From positions 1 to 64,000 of the forward strand of contig JAHZAV010000010.1 in NCBI GenBank assembly GCA_019423745.1: 64,000 nt of DNA, read 5' to 3'. Origin of the DNA: Lachnospiraceae bacterium (GTDB lineage Bacteria > Bacillota > Clostridia > Lachnospirales > Lachnospiraceae). Of the stretch, positions 43,316 through 51,940 are shown one piece after another. The stretch's first letter is position 1, and each line of letters begins with the position of its first letter. The notes below the pieces were generated by a model, which ran no database searches, had not been told where the DNA came from, and saw only the letters and a list, made by a program, of their open reading frames with translations. The translations under genes and the position numbers were made by a program.

Positions 43316-44185
43316 ATGAAGATAAAAGATATTTTAAGAGAAGAGAAAGTACATATTTCCTTTGAGGTATTTCCGCCAAAAACCGATGCGGGATATGAGA
43401 CAGTTTTAAATGCAACAGAAAAAATTGCAGCATTGAAACCGGCATTTATGAGCGTGACATATGGGGCCGGTGGGGGTACAAGCAAAAATACGGCTAATAT
43501 TGCGTCACATATTCAGGATGACTTTCATGTGACAAGTCTGGCTCATCTGACTTGTGCATCTTCTACTAAGGAAGAGGTACATACAGTTATAGAAAATCTA
43601 AAAGAGAAAGGAATAGAAAATATACTGGCTCTTCGGGGAGATATACCGGCAAATGCAGAGTTTCCTCTTCCAAATCACTATAGATATGCCAGCGAATTAA
43701 TTGAAGATATCAAAAGTCAGGGAGATTTCTGTATTGGAGCAGCTTGTTATCCGGAGGGACATGTGGATACAGAACATAAAAAAGATGACATTAGAAATCT
43801 GAAAAAGAAAGTAGACTGCGGAGTGGATTTCCTTACGACACAGATGTTTTTTGACAATAATATTCTTTACAATTTCCTTTACCGTATACGGGAGCAGGGA
43901 ATTACTGTTCCGGTACTTCCAGGGATCATGCCGGTAACGAATGGGAAACAGATTGCCAGAATCTGTCAGCTTTCCGGAACAATTCTGCCGGAGCGTTTCC
44001 GTGCTGTAGTAGATCGTTTCGGAGATAACCCGGCAGCGATGCAGCAGGCAGGTATAGCGTATGCAACAGATCAGATTGTAGATTTGATTGCCAATGGGAT
44101 CCATAATATACATATTTATTCTATGAATAAACCGGAAATTGCAAAGGCAATTATGACGAATCTTTCAGAAATTATAAAGGCGTAG
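43316..44185 (+). CDS. metF: Methylenetetrahydrofolate reductase
   Basis: FAD enzyme reducing 5,10-methylene-THF to 5-methyl-THF, the methyl donor for MetH. The 289-residue protein shows ISFEVFPPKTDAGYE, MSVTYGAGGG, LAHLTCASSTKEEV, ENILALRGDIP and DFLTTQMFFDN, standard MetF motifs. It is followed after 6 bp by the MetH activation protein, forming a metF-activator-metH set. No SAM or cobalamin riboswitch fits in the 30 bp before it. Confidence 0.95.
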   Translation: MKIKDILREEKVHISFEVFPPKTDAGYETVLNATEKIAALKPAFMSVTYGAGGGTSKNTANIASHIQDDFHVTSLAHLTCASSTKEEVHTVIENLKEKGIENILALRGDIPANAEFPLPNHYRYASELIEDIKSQGDFCIGAACYPEGHVDTEHKKDDIRNLKKKVDCGVDFLTTQMFFDNNILYNFLYRIREQGITVPVLPGIMPVTNGKQIARICQLSGTILPERFRAVVDRFGDNPAAMQQAGIAYATDQIVDLIANGIHNIHIYSMNKPEIAKAIMTNLSEIIKA

Positions 44186-44191
44186 AGACAT

Positions 44192-44842
44192 ATGGATACA
44201 AGGACAAAAGAAGCAGTCCGGTATCTTGGCTATGGCAGACATGCGGTAGATGAGGCGACAATGAACCTGATCAGCCAATCCTTTCAGGAGTTGGAGAAGG
44301 TAGTAAACGCCCGGATTGTCTACCGCATTTTTCTTGTATATGACATGCCGGATGATCGGATAGAAATTGGCGGAATGAAAATAAAAAGCAAAAATCTTGG
44401 GAAAAATATGAAAGGGTGCCGGGAAGCGGTGTTGCTGGGAGCTACATTGGGAGCAGGTGTAGATATCCTTATGCGGCGTGTTTCATTGACAGATATGGCT
44501 AAAGCCGTCGTTTTGCAGGCATGTGCAGCAGCAATGCTGGAAGAATATCTGGATCAGAAGCAGGAGGAAATTGCGAAAGAACTGGAAAAAGAAGGAAAAT
44601 ATCTTCGGCCTAGGTTTAGTCCGGGATATGGGGATTTCTCTATTGATCACCAGGGGCAGATTCTTGCTATGCTGGATGCACCGAAAAAGATTGGTCTAGC
44701 AATGACCGAGGGAAATATGCTGACCCCTATAAAATCTGTTACAGCGGTGATTGCAGTCAGTACCCACAAAGAACCTTGTCATAGAAAAGGCTGTGAAGAA
44801 TGTGAAAAAAGAGACTGTTTATATCGGAGGAACGAAGGATGA
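44192..44842 (+). CDS. Stand-alone MetH activation-domain protein
   Basis: A 216-residue protein corresponding to the C-terminal S-adenosylmethionine-binding reactivation domain of B12-dependent methionine synthase, here a separate polypeptide. Seen: EAVRYLGYGRHAVDEATM, GCREAVLLGATLGAGVDI, RPRFSPGYGDFSIDHQ and the C-terminal AVIAVSTHKEPCHRKGCEEC. It probably reduces and remethylates cob(II)alamin on MetH. It overlaps metH by 4 nt (ATGA), implying coupled translation and near-equal amounts. Confidence 0.88.
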   Translation: MDTRTKEAVRYLGYGRHAVDEATMNLISQSFQELEKVVNARIVYRIFLVYDMPDDRIEIGGMKIKSKNLGKNMKGCREAVLLGATLGAGVDILMRRVSLTDMAKAVVLQACAAAMLEEYLDQKQEEIAKELEKEGKYLRPRFSPGYGDFSIDHQGQILAMLDAPKKIGLAMTEGNMLTPIKSVTAVIAVSTHKEPCHRKGCEECEKRDCLYRRNEG

Positions 44843-47226
44843 TATTAGATCGACTTGGAAAGGAACTGATATTTTTTGACGGAGGGATGGGAACCATTCT
44901 TCAAGAAAAAGGATTAAAACCGGGAGAGTTGCCGGAAAACTGGAATATTGAACATACAGAAGAAGTAGTGGACATACATCGTCAATATTTTGAGGCGGGA
45001 AGTGATATTGTCCTTACAAATACATTTGGAGCGAATGCTTTAAAATTTCATGGCAGTCAGTATGAATTAGAAGATATTATTACAGCTGCTGTAGTGAATG
45101 CCAAAGAAGGCGCTAATTTTGGCGTCCATGATGGGAGAGAAGTGTACGTGGGTCTGGATATAGGACCTACTGGAAAACTTTTGCAGCCGCTTGGTGATTT
45201 GAGTTTTGAGGAAGCTTATGATGCCTTTAGGGAAGCGATAAAGTATGGAGAAGCAGCAGGTGCCGACTTAATTCATATAGAGACAATGAGCGATACTTAT
45301 GAAATGAAAGCGGCAGTCCTGGCAGCAAAAGAAAATACATCTCTGCCTGTTTTTGCAACGATGATTTTTGATGAAAAAGGGAAACTTCTCACTGGAGGAG
45401 ATGTACCTTCTGCGGTGGCGTTGCTGGAAGGGCTCCGCGTGGATGCGTTGGGGATTAACTGTGGTCTTGGACCAGAACAGATGATACCTGTATTGGAAGA
45501 AATCATGCGATATTCGTCTCTGCCGGTTATAGTAAAACCCAATGCAGGACTTCCAAAACAGAGGGGTGGAAAGACATGGTATGATGTGGAACCGGAAGAT
45601 TTTGCAAGGTCAATGGAGAAGATTGTAAAAATGGGTGCCTGCATAATCGGTGGCTGCTGTGGAACAACGCCGGCTCATATTCGCAGTATGACAGAAAGAT
45701 GTAGAAAGCTTGTGGTCAAGCGACCTGTACCAAAAACAGATACTATCGTTTCTTCTTATGGAAAAGCAGTTGTGATTGGAGACCAGCCCGTTATCATAGG
45801 AGAACGAATCAATCCTACCGGAAAGAAGAAATTCCGTCAGGCTTTGAAAGAACATGACCTTGATTATATTCTTAAAGAAGCAGTAACTCAGCAGGATAAA
45901 GGAGCACACATTCTTGATGTTAATGTAGGACTTCCAGACATTGATGAGACTGAAATGATGAAGGATGTGGTAACCAGTCTGCAGAGTATTACAAGTCTTC
46001 CTCTTCAGATTGATACAGTAGATGCAGAGGCTATGGAGGCTGCTATGCGTCTTTATAATGGAAAGCCAATGATTAATTCCGTAAATGGAAAACAGGAGTC
46101 TATGGATCAGGTATTTCCTCTAGTGAAAAAATATGGAGGAGTAGTTGTGGGACTTACACTGGATGAAAGTGGAATTCCAGATACGGCGGAAGGACGGCTC
46201 GAAATTGCTGGAAAGATTATCCATGAAGCAGAAAAATATGGAATTTTAGCCAAAGATATTGTGATTGATGTACTTGCTATGACCATTAGCTCTGATCCAA
46301 GTGGGGCGAAGACTACCTTAGATGCATTAGAGTTGGTAAGAAAAACATATGGTGTACGGACTGTGTTGGGAGTTTCCAATATCTCTTTTGGACTTCCTTA
46401 TCGTCCGGCAATTAATTCAAATTTCTTTACTATGGCAATGCAAAAAGGGCTAAGTGCAGGAATTATTAATCCATCATCAGAAGAGATGATGCGTTCCTAC
46501 TATTCTTATTGTGCATTGATGAATTATGACAAGAATTGTGAAGAATATATTCGGCAGTACGGGAATTTTTCAGCAGCTATGAGTACTCCTTCGGAAACTG
46601 GCAGTCTTACATTAAAGGGAAGCATTGAGAAGGGATTGAAAGAAGAAGCACGACTTATCACTTCGCAATTGGTGGAAAAGGAAGCCCCCCTTGCAATCAT
46701 TGATGAACATTTGATTCCAGCCCTTGATGAGGTGGGAAAGGGATTTGAAAAGGGGACTGTATTTCTTCCGCAGCTTCTGATGAGTGCAGAGGCAGCAAAA
46801 GAGGCATTTGCCGTTTTGAGGGATAAAATGTCTGTAGAAGGGAAAGAAAATGAGAAAAAAGATAAAATTATTCTTGCAACAGTCAAGGGAGATATTCATG
46901 ATATCGGAAAAAATATTGTAAAGGTTCTTCTCCAAAATTATGGATTTGATGTGATTGATATGGGAAAAGACGTTCCTCCGGAAGACATCGTAGAAAGGGC
47001 TGTAAAAGAGGATATATGTCTTGTTGGTTTGAGTGCTTTGATGACTACAACCGTAGGAAGTATGGAAGAAACGATCCGAAGACTGCGGCAAGAAAAGCCA
47101 GAGTGCAAGGTTATGGTAGGAGGAGCCGTTCTCAACCAAGAATATGCGGATATGATTGGAGCAGATTTTTATGGGAAAGATGCAATGCAGTCCGTATATT
47201 ATGCACAGAAAGTTTTTGGGGCGTGA
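44839..47226 (+). CDS. metH: B12-dependent methionine synthase lacking the activation domain
   Basis: Transfers the methyl group of 5-methyl-THF to homocysteine through cobalamin. The 795-residue protein has the homocysteine-binding zinc domain (1-290; IFFDGGMGTILQEKGL, NTFGANALKFHG, the zinc ligands GGCCGTTPAHI), the pterin-binding domain (about 310-570; VIIGERINPTGKKKF, HILDVNVGLPDIDE), the cobalamin cap (about 590-665) and the B12 domain with the His ligand in TVKGDIHDIGKNIVKVLL. It ends about 350 residues before E. coli MetH; the missing activation module is the gene immediately upstream. Confidence 0.95.
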   Translation: MILDRLGKELIFFDGGMGTILQEKGLKPGELPENWNIEHTEEVVDIHRQYFEAGSDIVLTNTFGANALKFHGSQYELEDIITAAVVNAKEGANFGVHDGREVYVGLDIGPTGKLLQPLGDLSFEEAYDAFREAIKYGEAAGADLIHIETMSDTYEMKAAVLAAKENTSLPVFATMIFDEKGKLLTGGDVPSAVALLEGLRVDALGINCGLGPEQMIPVLEEIMRYSSLPVIVKPNAGLPKQRGGKTWYDVEPEDFARSMEKIVKMGACIIGGCCGTTPAHIRSMTERCRKLVVKRPVPKTDTIVSSYGKAVVIGDQPVIIGERINPTGKKKFRQALKEHDLDYILKEAVTQQDKGAHILDVNVGLPDIDETEMMKDVVTSLQSITSLPLQIDTVDAEAMEAAMRLYNGKPMINSVNGKQESMDQVFPLVKKYGGVVVGLTLDESGIPDTAEGRLEIAGKIIHEAEKYGILAKDIVIDVLAMTISSDPSGAKTTLDALELVRKTYGVRTVLGVSNISFGLPYRPAINSNFFTMAMQKGLSAGIINPSSEEMMRSYYSYCALMNYDKNCEEYIRQYGNFSAAMSTPSETGSLTLKGSIEKGLKEEARLITSQLVEKEAPLAIIDEHLIPALDEVGKGFEKGTVFLPQLLMSAEAAKEAFAVLRDKMSVEGKENEKKDKIILATVKGDIHDIGKNIVKVLLQNYGFDVIDMGKDVPPEDIVERAVKEDICLVGLSALMTTTVGSMEETIRRLRQEKPECKVMVGGAVLNQEYADMIGADFYGKDAMQSVYYAQKVFGA

Positions 47227-47256
47227 TATGTTTTTGATTTTGTACACGTGAGAATG

Positions 47257-47285
47257 TTGACAAAAAATTAACGTTTGTCTATAGT
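47257..47285 (+). promoter_or_regulatory. Promoter of the [FeFe]-hydrogenase with Rex-like site
   Basis: TTGACA (47257-47262), 17-bp spacer, TATAGT (47280-47285). Positions 47257-47274 read TTGACAA, AAAA, TTAACGT, matching the Rex consensus TTGTTAA-N4-TTAACAA at 14 of 18 positions counted with AAAA as the spacer. Confidence 0.6.
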
Positions 47286-47327
47286 GAGAGTGAAAATGAG
47301 AGAATAAGGATAGGAGGAAACTGTTCT

Positions 47328-48842
47328 ATGATGAGAGGTCTGAATACTACAGTACGTCAGATACGAAGAAAAGTATTTGAAGAAGTGGCCCGTCTTGGAT
47401 TCCAGTCTAATGATGAGACACTCAATGATGATATGGAGGCAATTCCATATGCTATTGTAAATGAAGATTCCAAAATAAAATACCGGGAAAGTGTATATCG
47501 TGCACGTGCTATTGTGCGTGAACGTCTTCGTCTTGCAATGGGACTTTCCCTGAGGCCTGAAAATCGTCCGGTGCATTTGACAGCCGGGGTAGAAGCTAGT
47601 AATATTTCTGATAAATATTATGAACCCCCTTTGATGCAGGTCATTCCTTCAGCGTGTGAAGCATGTGAGGAAAGAGGATATGAAGTTAGCAATATGTGCA
47701 AAGGATGCCTTGCCCACCCATGTATGGAGGTCTGTCCGAAAAACGCAATTTCTTTTGTAAAGGGCAAATCTTTTATCGATCAGGAGAAATGTATCAAATG
47801 CGGTAAATGTAAATCTGTTTGTCCGTACGATGCAATTTCCAGAAAAGAGCGTCCCTGCCAGAAGGCTTGTGGTGTAGGAGCCATTGAGTCTGATAAGATG
47901 GGACGTGCCTATATTAATACGGATAAATGTGTATCCTGCGGTATGTGTATGGTTAATTGTCCTTTTGGTGCTATTTCTGATAAATCACAGATTTTCCAGC
48001 TGGCTCATGCACTGAAGAATGGAGATCGGGTTATAGCTGAAATTGCTCCGGCGTATGCAGGACAATTTGGAGATAATATTACTCCGAGAAATTTGAAAGC
48101 AGCTCTTCAGGAGCTGGGGTTTGAGGAGTTTTATGAAGTGGCACTTGGAGCAGATATTGGTGCGATAGCAGAAGCACATCACTATGTGAATAAGGTTACC
48201 ACAGGAGAACTGCCGTTTCTTCTCACCTCTTGCTGCCCTTCCTGGGCAATGCTGGCTAAAAAGTATTTCCCGGATCTGATTGATGAAGTGTCACAGGAAC
48301 TGACACCTATGGTAGCAACAGCGCGCACAATAAAACAGAAACATCCGGATTCCAAGGTCGTATTCATTGGTCCATGTGCAGCGAAGAAGTTAGAGGCAAT
48401 GCGTCGCACAGTACGCAGTGATGTAGATTTTGTTATTACGTTTGAAGAGCTTCAGGCTATGTTTGATGCAAAAGGCATTGATCTGGAAAAGTACGAAGCT
48501 GAATCATCTTTCCATAATGCAACAGGTGCAGGGCGTGGATATGCTGTGGCTGGTGGCGTTGCGGAGGCTATTGAAAAATGCATCAATGAGTACTATCCAG
48601 ATGTGGAAGTTAATATTGAGCACGCAGAGGGGCTTGCAGAGTGTAAGAAAGTATTGACTCTTGCGAAAGCAGGTAAAATGAATGGATGTCTGATTGAAGG
48701 AATGGGATGTCCGGGAGGATGTGTTGCAGGAGCGGGAACGAATATTCCGGTAGCGAAAGCACAGAAGAAGATTAAAGATTTTGTGAAAGCTTCCTCCAGA
48801 CAGATTCCGCCGAAAGAGTTGGAAGAGATCGAGTTAAAATAA
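47328..48842 (+). CDS. Monomeric [FeFe]-hydrogenase
   Basis: Proton-reducing or H2-sensing iron hydrogenase of 504 residues. N-terminal about 100 residues are family-specific; then come two 4Fe-4S ferredoxin motifs (CIKCGKCKSVCPYDAI and CVSCGMCMVNCPFGAI, with an extra cysteine set CKGCLAHPCMEVCP), and the H-cluster domain: TSCCPSWAML, FIGPCAAKKLEAM and EGMGCPGGCVAGAG. These differ from the canonical group A motifs (MPCxxKKxE and MACPGGCxxGGGQP), fitting the group B type. There is no NADH- or ferredoxin-module fusion. Its promoter carries a Rex-like site, and a terminator follows. Confidence 0.88.
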   Translation: MMRGLNTTVRQIRRKVFEEVARLGFQSNDETLNDDMEAIPYAIVNEDSKIKYRESVYRARAIVRERLRLAMGLSLRPENRPVHLTAGVEASNISDKYYEPPLMQVIPSACEACEERGYEVSNMCKGCLAHPCMEVCPKNAISFVKGKSFIDQEKCIKCGKCKSVCPYDAISRKERPCQKACGVGAIESDKMGRAYINTDKCVSCGMCMVNCPFGAISDKSQIFQLAHALKNGDRVIAEIAPAYAGQFGDNITPRNLKAALQELGFEEFYEVALGADIGAIAEAHHYVNKVTTGELPFLLTSCCPSWAMLAKKYFPDLIDEVSQELTPMVATARTIKQKHPDSKVVFIGPCAAKKLEAMRRTVRSDVDFVITFEELQAMFDAKGIDLEKYEAESSFHNATGAGRGYAVAGGVAEAIEKCINEYYPDVEVNIEHAEGLAECKKVLTLAKAGKMNGCLIEGMGCPGGCVAGAGTNIPVAKAQKKIKDFVKASSRQIPPKELEEIELK

Positions 48843-48873
48843 AATCAAATGCTGAAATTAATGCATAGACAAA

Positions 48874-48907
48874 GGGAACCCCGGCGTTGACAAACGTTGG
48901 GGTTCTC
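48874..48907 (+). terminator. Terminator of the hydrogenase gene
   Basis: GGGAACCCC pairs with GGGGTTCTC (one G-U) around an inner CGTT/AACG. A TTTATAATT tail follows. The alaS promoter overlaps it. Confidence 0.75.
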
Positions 48908-48915
48908 TTTATAAT
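48887..48915 (+). promoter_or_regulatory. Promoter of alaS, embedded in the preceding terminator
   Basis: TTGACA (48887-48892) in the terminator loop, 17-bp spacer through the 3' arm, and TATAAT (48910-48915) in the T-rich tail: full consensus. Confidence 0.75.
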
Positions 48916-48926
48916 TAGGAAATAGT

Positions 48927-48958
48927 AGCGTCAAAGTGAACTGTAAACTTTGTACGCT
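48927..48958 (+). promoter_or_regulatory. 5' hairpin in the alaS leader
   Basis: AGCGT plus CAAAGT pair with ACTTTG, a bulged T, and ACGCT around a 9-nt loop. It begins about 5 nt after the predicted transcription start. Possibly an mRNA-stability or autoregulatory element. No T-box sequence is present. Confidence 0.5.
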
Positions 48959-48984
48959 GATGCTTGAATTTTTAGGAGGAAATT

Positions 48985-51624
48985 ATGCAGAAATACGGTG
49001 TAAATGAATTAAGAAGAATGTTCCTTGAGTTTTTTGAAAGTAAGGGACATCTTGCAATGAAAAGTTTTTCGCTGGTGCCTCACAATGATAAAAGCCTTTT
49101 GCTCATTAACTCAGGAATGGCACCATTAAAACCATATTTTACAGGACAGGAAATTCCACCGAGAAAGCGTGTAACTACTTGTCAGAAATGTATACGTACA
49201 GGTGATATTGAAAATGTAGGTAAAACCGCACGTCATGGTACATTTTTTGAAATGTTGGGAAATTTTTCTTTTGGGGATTATTTTAAAAAAGAATCGATTG
49301 CCTGGACATGGGAATTTTTAACAGAGGTAGTGGGCTTAGACCCGGATCGTCTTTATCCTTCTGTTTATCTGGAAGATGATGAAGCATGGGAAATCTGGAA
49401 TAAGCAGATTGGTATTCCTGAAGACAGGATTTTCCGGTTTGGAAAAGAGGATAATTTCTGGGAACACGGATCCGGTCCATGTGGTCCTTGTTCAGAAGTA
49501 TATTATGACCGTGGAGAAAAATACGGATGTGGAAAGCCGGATTGTACGGTGGGTTGTGAATGTGACCGCTATATGGAAATCTGGAATAATGTATTTACTC
49601 AGTTTGATAATGACGGACATAATCATTATACAGAACTGGAACAGAAAAATATTGATACAGGAATGGGACTGGAACGTTTGGCATGTATTGTACAGGATGT
49701 AGATTCCATGTTTGATATTGATACAATTCGTGATCTTAGAGAGCATGTCTGCAGAATTGCTGGAAAAGAGTATGGCAAAGAAGATAATACGGATGTATCT
49801 GTGCGTGTGATAACCGATCATATCCGGTCAGTTACTTTTATGATTTCCGATGGAATTCTTCCTTCTAACAGCGGAAGAGGATATGTTCTTCGTCGTCTCC
49901 TTCGTCGTGCCTGCCGGCATGGTCGTCTTCTTGGTATTGAAGGAGAATTTCTGATTCAGCTTGCACAGACAGTCATTGATGGTTCAAAGGATGGTTATCC
50001 GGAGCTGGAGGAGAAAAAGGATTTTATCTTCAAAGTAATTACAAAAGAAGAAGAACAGTTTAATAAGACAATCGATCAAGGTCTTTCTATTTTGGAAGGA
50101 CTGGAAGCAAAGATGGAAAAAGAAGGAATAAAGGTACTTTCAGGTGCCGAAGCATTCCGGTTGTATGATACTTATGGTTTCCCTGTCGATTTAACAAGAG
50201 AAATTCTGGAAGAAAAAGGATTAAAAATCGACGAGGAAGGTTTTGAAAAGGCTATGGCAGAACAAAGGGAAACTGCAAAAGGAACCTTTGGAGAGACAAA
50301 TTATATGGGAGCAGATGTGACAATTTACGAATCGATTGATCCGTCGGTTACATCAACTTTTGTTGGATATGATCATCTTGCATGGGAATCTGAGGTTACT
50401 GTTCTGACCACGGATGATGCAATTGTGGATGCTCTTTCAGATGGAGAAAAAGGAACCGTTTTTGTAAAGGAAACACCATTCTATGCTACAAGCGGAGGAC
50501 AGGAAGCTGACAGAGGGTTCATCCGTACAAAGGATGGAGTATTTGAGGTAGAAGATACGATTAAACTTTTAGGCGGCAAGATTGGTCATGTGGGACATGT
50601 TACGAGTGGTATGATAAAAGCAGGAGATCATGTTTCGCTTGAGATTGATCAAGAAAAAAGAGCTCTTTCCGCGCGGAATCATAGTGCAACACATCTCTTG
50701 CAGCAGGCATTAAGGACTGTTCTTGGTACACATGTAGAGCAGGCAGGTTCTTCAGTTAACGAGAGTAGACTGCGTTTCGATTTTACTCATTTTTCTGCTC
50801 TTACGAAAGAAGAGATTAAAAAGGTAGAAAAGATCGTTAATGAGCAGATCATGAATTGTCTGCCTGTAAAAGCAGAAAATATGCCTATTGAAGAGGCGAA
50901 AAAGACAGGTGCTGCAGCTCTTTTTGGTGAAAAATATGGAGATATAGTCCGTGTTGTAAGTATGGGAGAGTTTTCTAAGGAATTTTGCGGCGGGACGCAT
51001 GTGGATAACACAGGAGTCATTACTGCATTTAAGATTATTTCAGAGAGTGGTGTTGCAGCTGGAGTTCGAAGAATTGAAGCTTTAACATCAAAAGGATTGA
51101 TGAAATATTATGATGAGATGGAGGAGCGGTTGGAACAGTCCGCTAAGCTTTTGAAAGCTTCACCAGAACATCTGTTAGAAAAAATTTCTCATCTTCTCGC
51201 AGAAAATAAAGAACTGCACAGTGAGGTGGAGAGCCTAAAGAGTAAGTTGGCACAGGAATCCATGGGTGATGTGTCAGATCAGGTAAAAGAAGTGGCAGGC
51301 ATGAAACTTTTAGCAGTACGGACGGATGGCGTTGATATGAATGGGCTTCGGGATCTTGGAGATCAGATGAAAGAGAAGCTGGGAGACGGTGTTGTAGTAA
51401 TTGCTTCGCAGATAGATGGGAAAGTTAATTTGATGGTTACTGCTACCGAAGGAGCTGTTAAGGCAGGTGCCCATGCAGGAAATTTAATCAAGGCTATTGC
51501 CACTTGTGTAGGCGGAGGCGGAGGCGGCCGTCCGAACATGGCGCAGGCTGGTGGAAAAAATCCAGACGGTATTGAAGAAGCTTTGCATAAAGCAGAGGAA
51601 GTACTGGCAGAGCAGCTTTGTTAA
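48985..51624 (+). CDS. alaS: Alanine--tRNA ligase
   Basis: Charges tRNA-Ala. The 879-residue protein has the class II catalytic core (MQKYGVNELRRMFLEFFESKGH, NSGMAPLKPYFTG, RHGTFFEMLGNFSFGDYFK, HRGSGRG-like SNSGRGYVLRRLLRRA), the editing domain with zinc ligands HSATHLLQQALR and CGGTHVDNTG, and a C-terminal DHHA1-type domain with the glycine-rich GGGGGGRPNMAQAGG. Complete and in family length. AGGAGG precedes the ATG. Confidence 0.97.
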   Translation: MQKYGVNELRRMFLEFFESKGHLAMKSFSLVPHNDKSLLLINSGMAPLKPYFTGQEIPPRKRVTTCQKCIRTGDIENVGKTARHGTFFEMLGNFSFGDYFKKESIAWTWEFLTEVVGLDPDRLYPSVYLEDDEAWEIWNKQIGIPEDRIFRFGKEDNFWEHGSGPCGPCSEVYYDRGEKYGCGKPDCTVGCECDRYMEIWNNVFTQFDNDGHNHYTELEQKNIDTGMGLERLACIVQDVDSMFDIDTIRDLREHVCRIAGKEYGKEDNTDVSVRVITDHIRSVTFMISDGILPSNSGRGYVLRRLLRRACRHGRLLGIEGEFLIQLAQTVIDGSKDGYPELEEKKDFIFKVITKEEEQFNKTIDQGLSILEGLEAKMEKEGIKVLSGAEAFRLYDTYGFPVDLTREILEEKGLKIDEEGFEKAMAEQRETAKGTFGETNYMGADVTIYESIDPSVTSTFVGYDHLAWESEVTVLTTDDAIVDALSDGEKGTVFVKETPFYATSGGQEADRGFIRTKDGVFEVEDTIKLLGGKIGHVGHVTSGMIKAGDHVSLEIDQEKRALSARNHSATHLLQQALRTVLGTHVEQAGSSVNESRLRFDFTHFSALTKEEIKKVEKIVNEQIMNCLPVKAENMPIEEAKKTGAAALFGEKYGDIVRVVSMGEFSKEFCGGTHVDNTGVITAFKIISESGVAAGVRRIEALTSKGLMKYYDEMEERLEQSAKLLKASPEHLLEKISHLLAENKELHSEVESLKSKLAQESMGDVSDQVKEVAGMKLLAVRTDGVDMNGLRDLGDQMKEKLGDGVVVIASQIDGKVNLMVTATEGAVKAGAHAGNLIKAIATCVGGGGGGRPNMAQAGGKNPDGIEEALHKAEEVLAEQLC

Positions 51625-51643
51625 TTTGATAAAAGTGTTTAAT

Positions 51644-51683
51644 AAAAGCGGAGACAGTTTTTATAAAACTTGTTCCCGCTTTT
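51644..51683 (+). terminator. Terminator after alaS
   Basis: AAAAGCGG (51644-51651) pairs with CCGCTTTT (51676-51683), with extra pairing inside, followed by TG. Confidence 0.65.
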
Positions 51684-51708
51684 GTTAATGGCAAGAAAAT
51701 AACAATGC

Positions 51709-51737
51709 TTGACGAAGAAAGCTCCATTCTATATACT
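51709..51737 (+). promoter_or_regulatory. Promoter of the amino-acid permease leader
   Basis: TTGACG (51709-51714), 17-bp spacer, TATACT (51732-51737). It lies about 200 bp before the permease start codon. Confidence 0.7.
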
Positions 51738-51743
51738 AAACAC

Positions 51744-51861
51744 AAAAAAGATCAGTGTTGATTTCTGGCAGTTATCAGGTACAGACACTGATGGGGGAAT
51801 GCTTTCAGGTAAAGAAAGAGAGACACAGGGTGTTCTTTTTTAATGCCCTGTGTTTTTATTT
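51744..51861 (+). promoter_or_regulatory. Structured leader with terminator, riboswitch-like, class unknown
   Basis: Hairpin 1: ATCAGTGT (51751-51758) with ACACTGAT (51785-51792), extended by TGAT/ATCA, with an asymmetric 3' internal loop GGTACAG. Hairpin 2: CTTTC/GAAAG around AGGTAAA (51802-51818). Then an intrinsic terminator, ACACAGGG (51823-51830) with CCCTGTGT (51846-51853) and a T-run. The segment TCAGGTA with a flanking AGA occurs in both hairpins. The layout suggests attenuation control of the permease. I do not recognise the class. Confidence 0.55.
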
Positions 51862-51940
51862 GCTTTAAGCTTTCCTTCAATGTATTTGATTGATAAGGAT
51901 TGATGGAGTCGTTAATCTAAAATAAAAGGAGATGAGAAAA

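Noticed and set aside
48916..48984. T-box leader for alaS
   Set aside because: Far too short and lacks the AGGGTGGNACCGCG-type T-box sequence.
51799..51843. Possible 14-codon leader peptide ATG...TAA in the permease leader
   Set aside because: The GGGGG run is too close to the ATG for a normal ribosome binding site, and the codons show no bias to one amino acid.
51751..51853. Glycine riboswitch in the permease leader
   Set aside because: Only the TCAGGTA segments resemble it; the conserved GCCGAAGG-type core and the length of each aptamer are missing.
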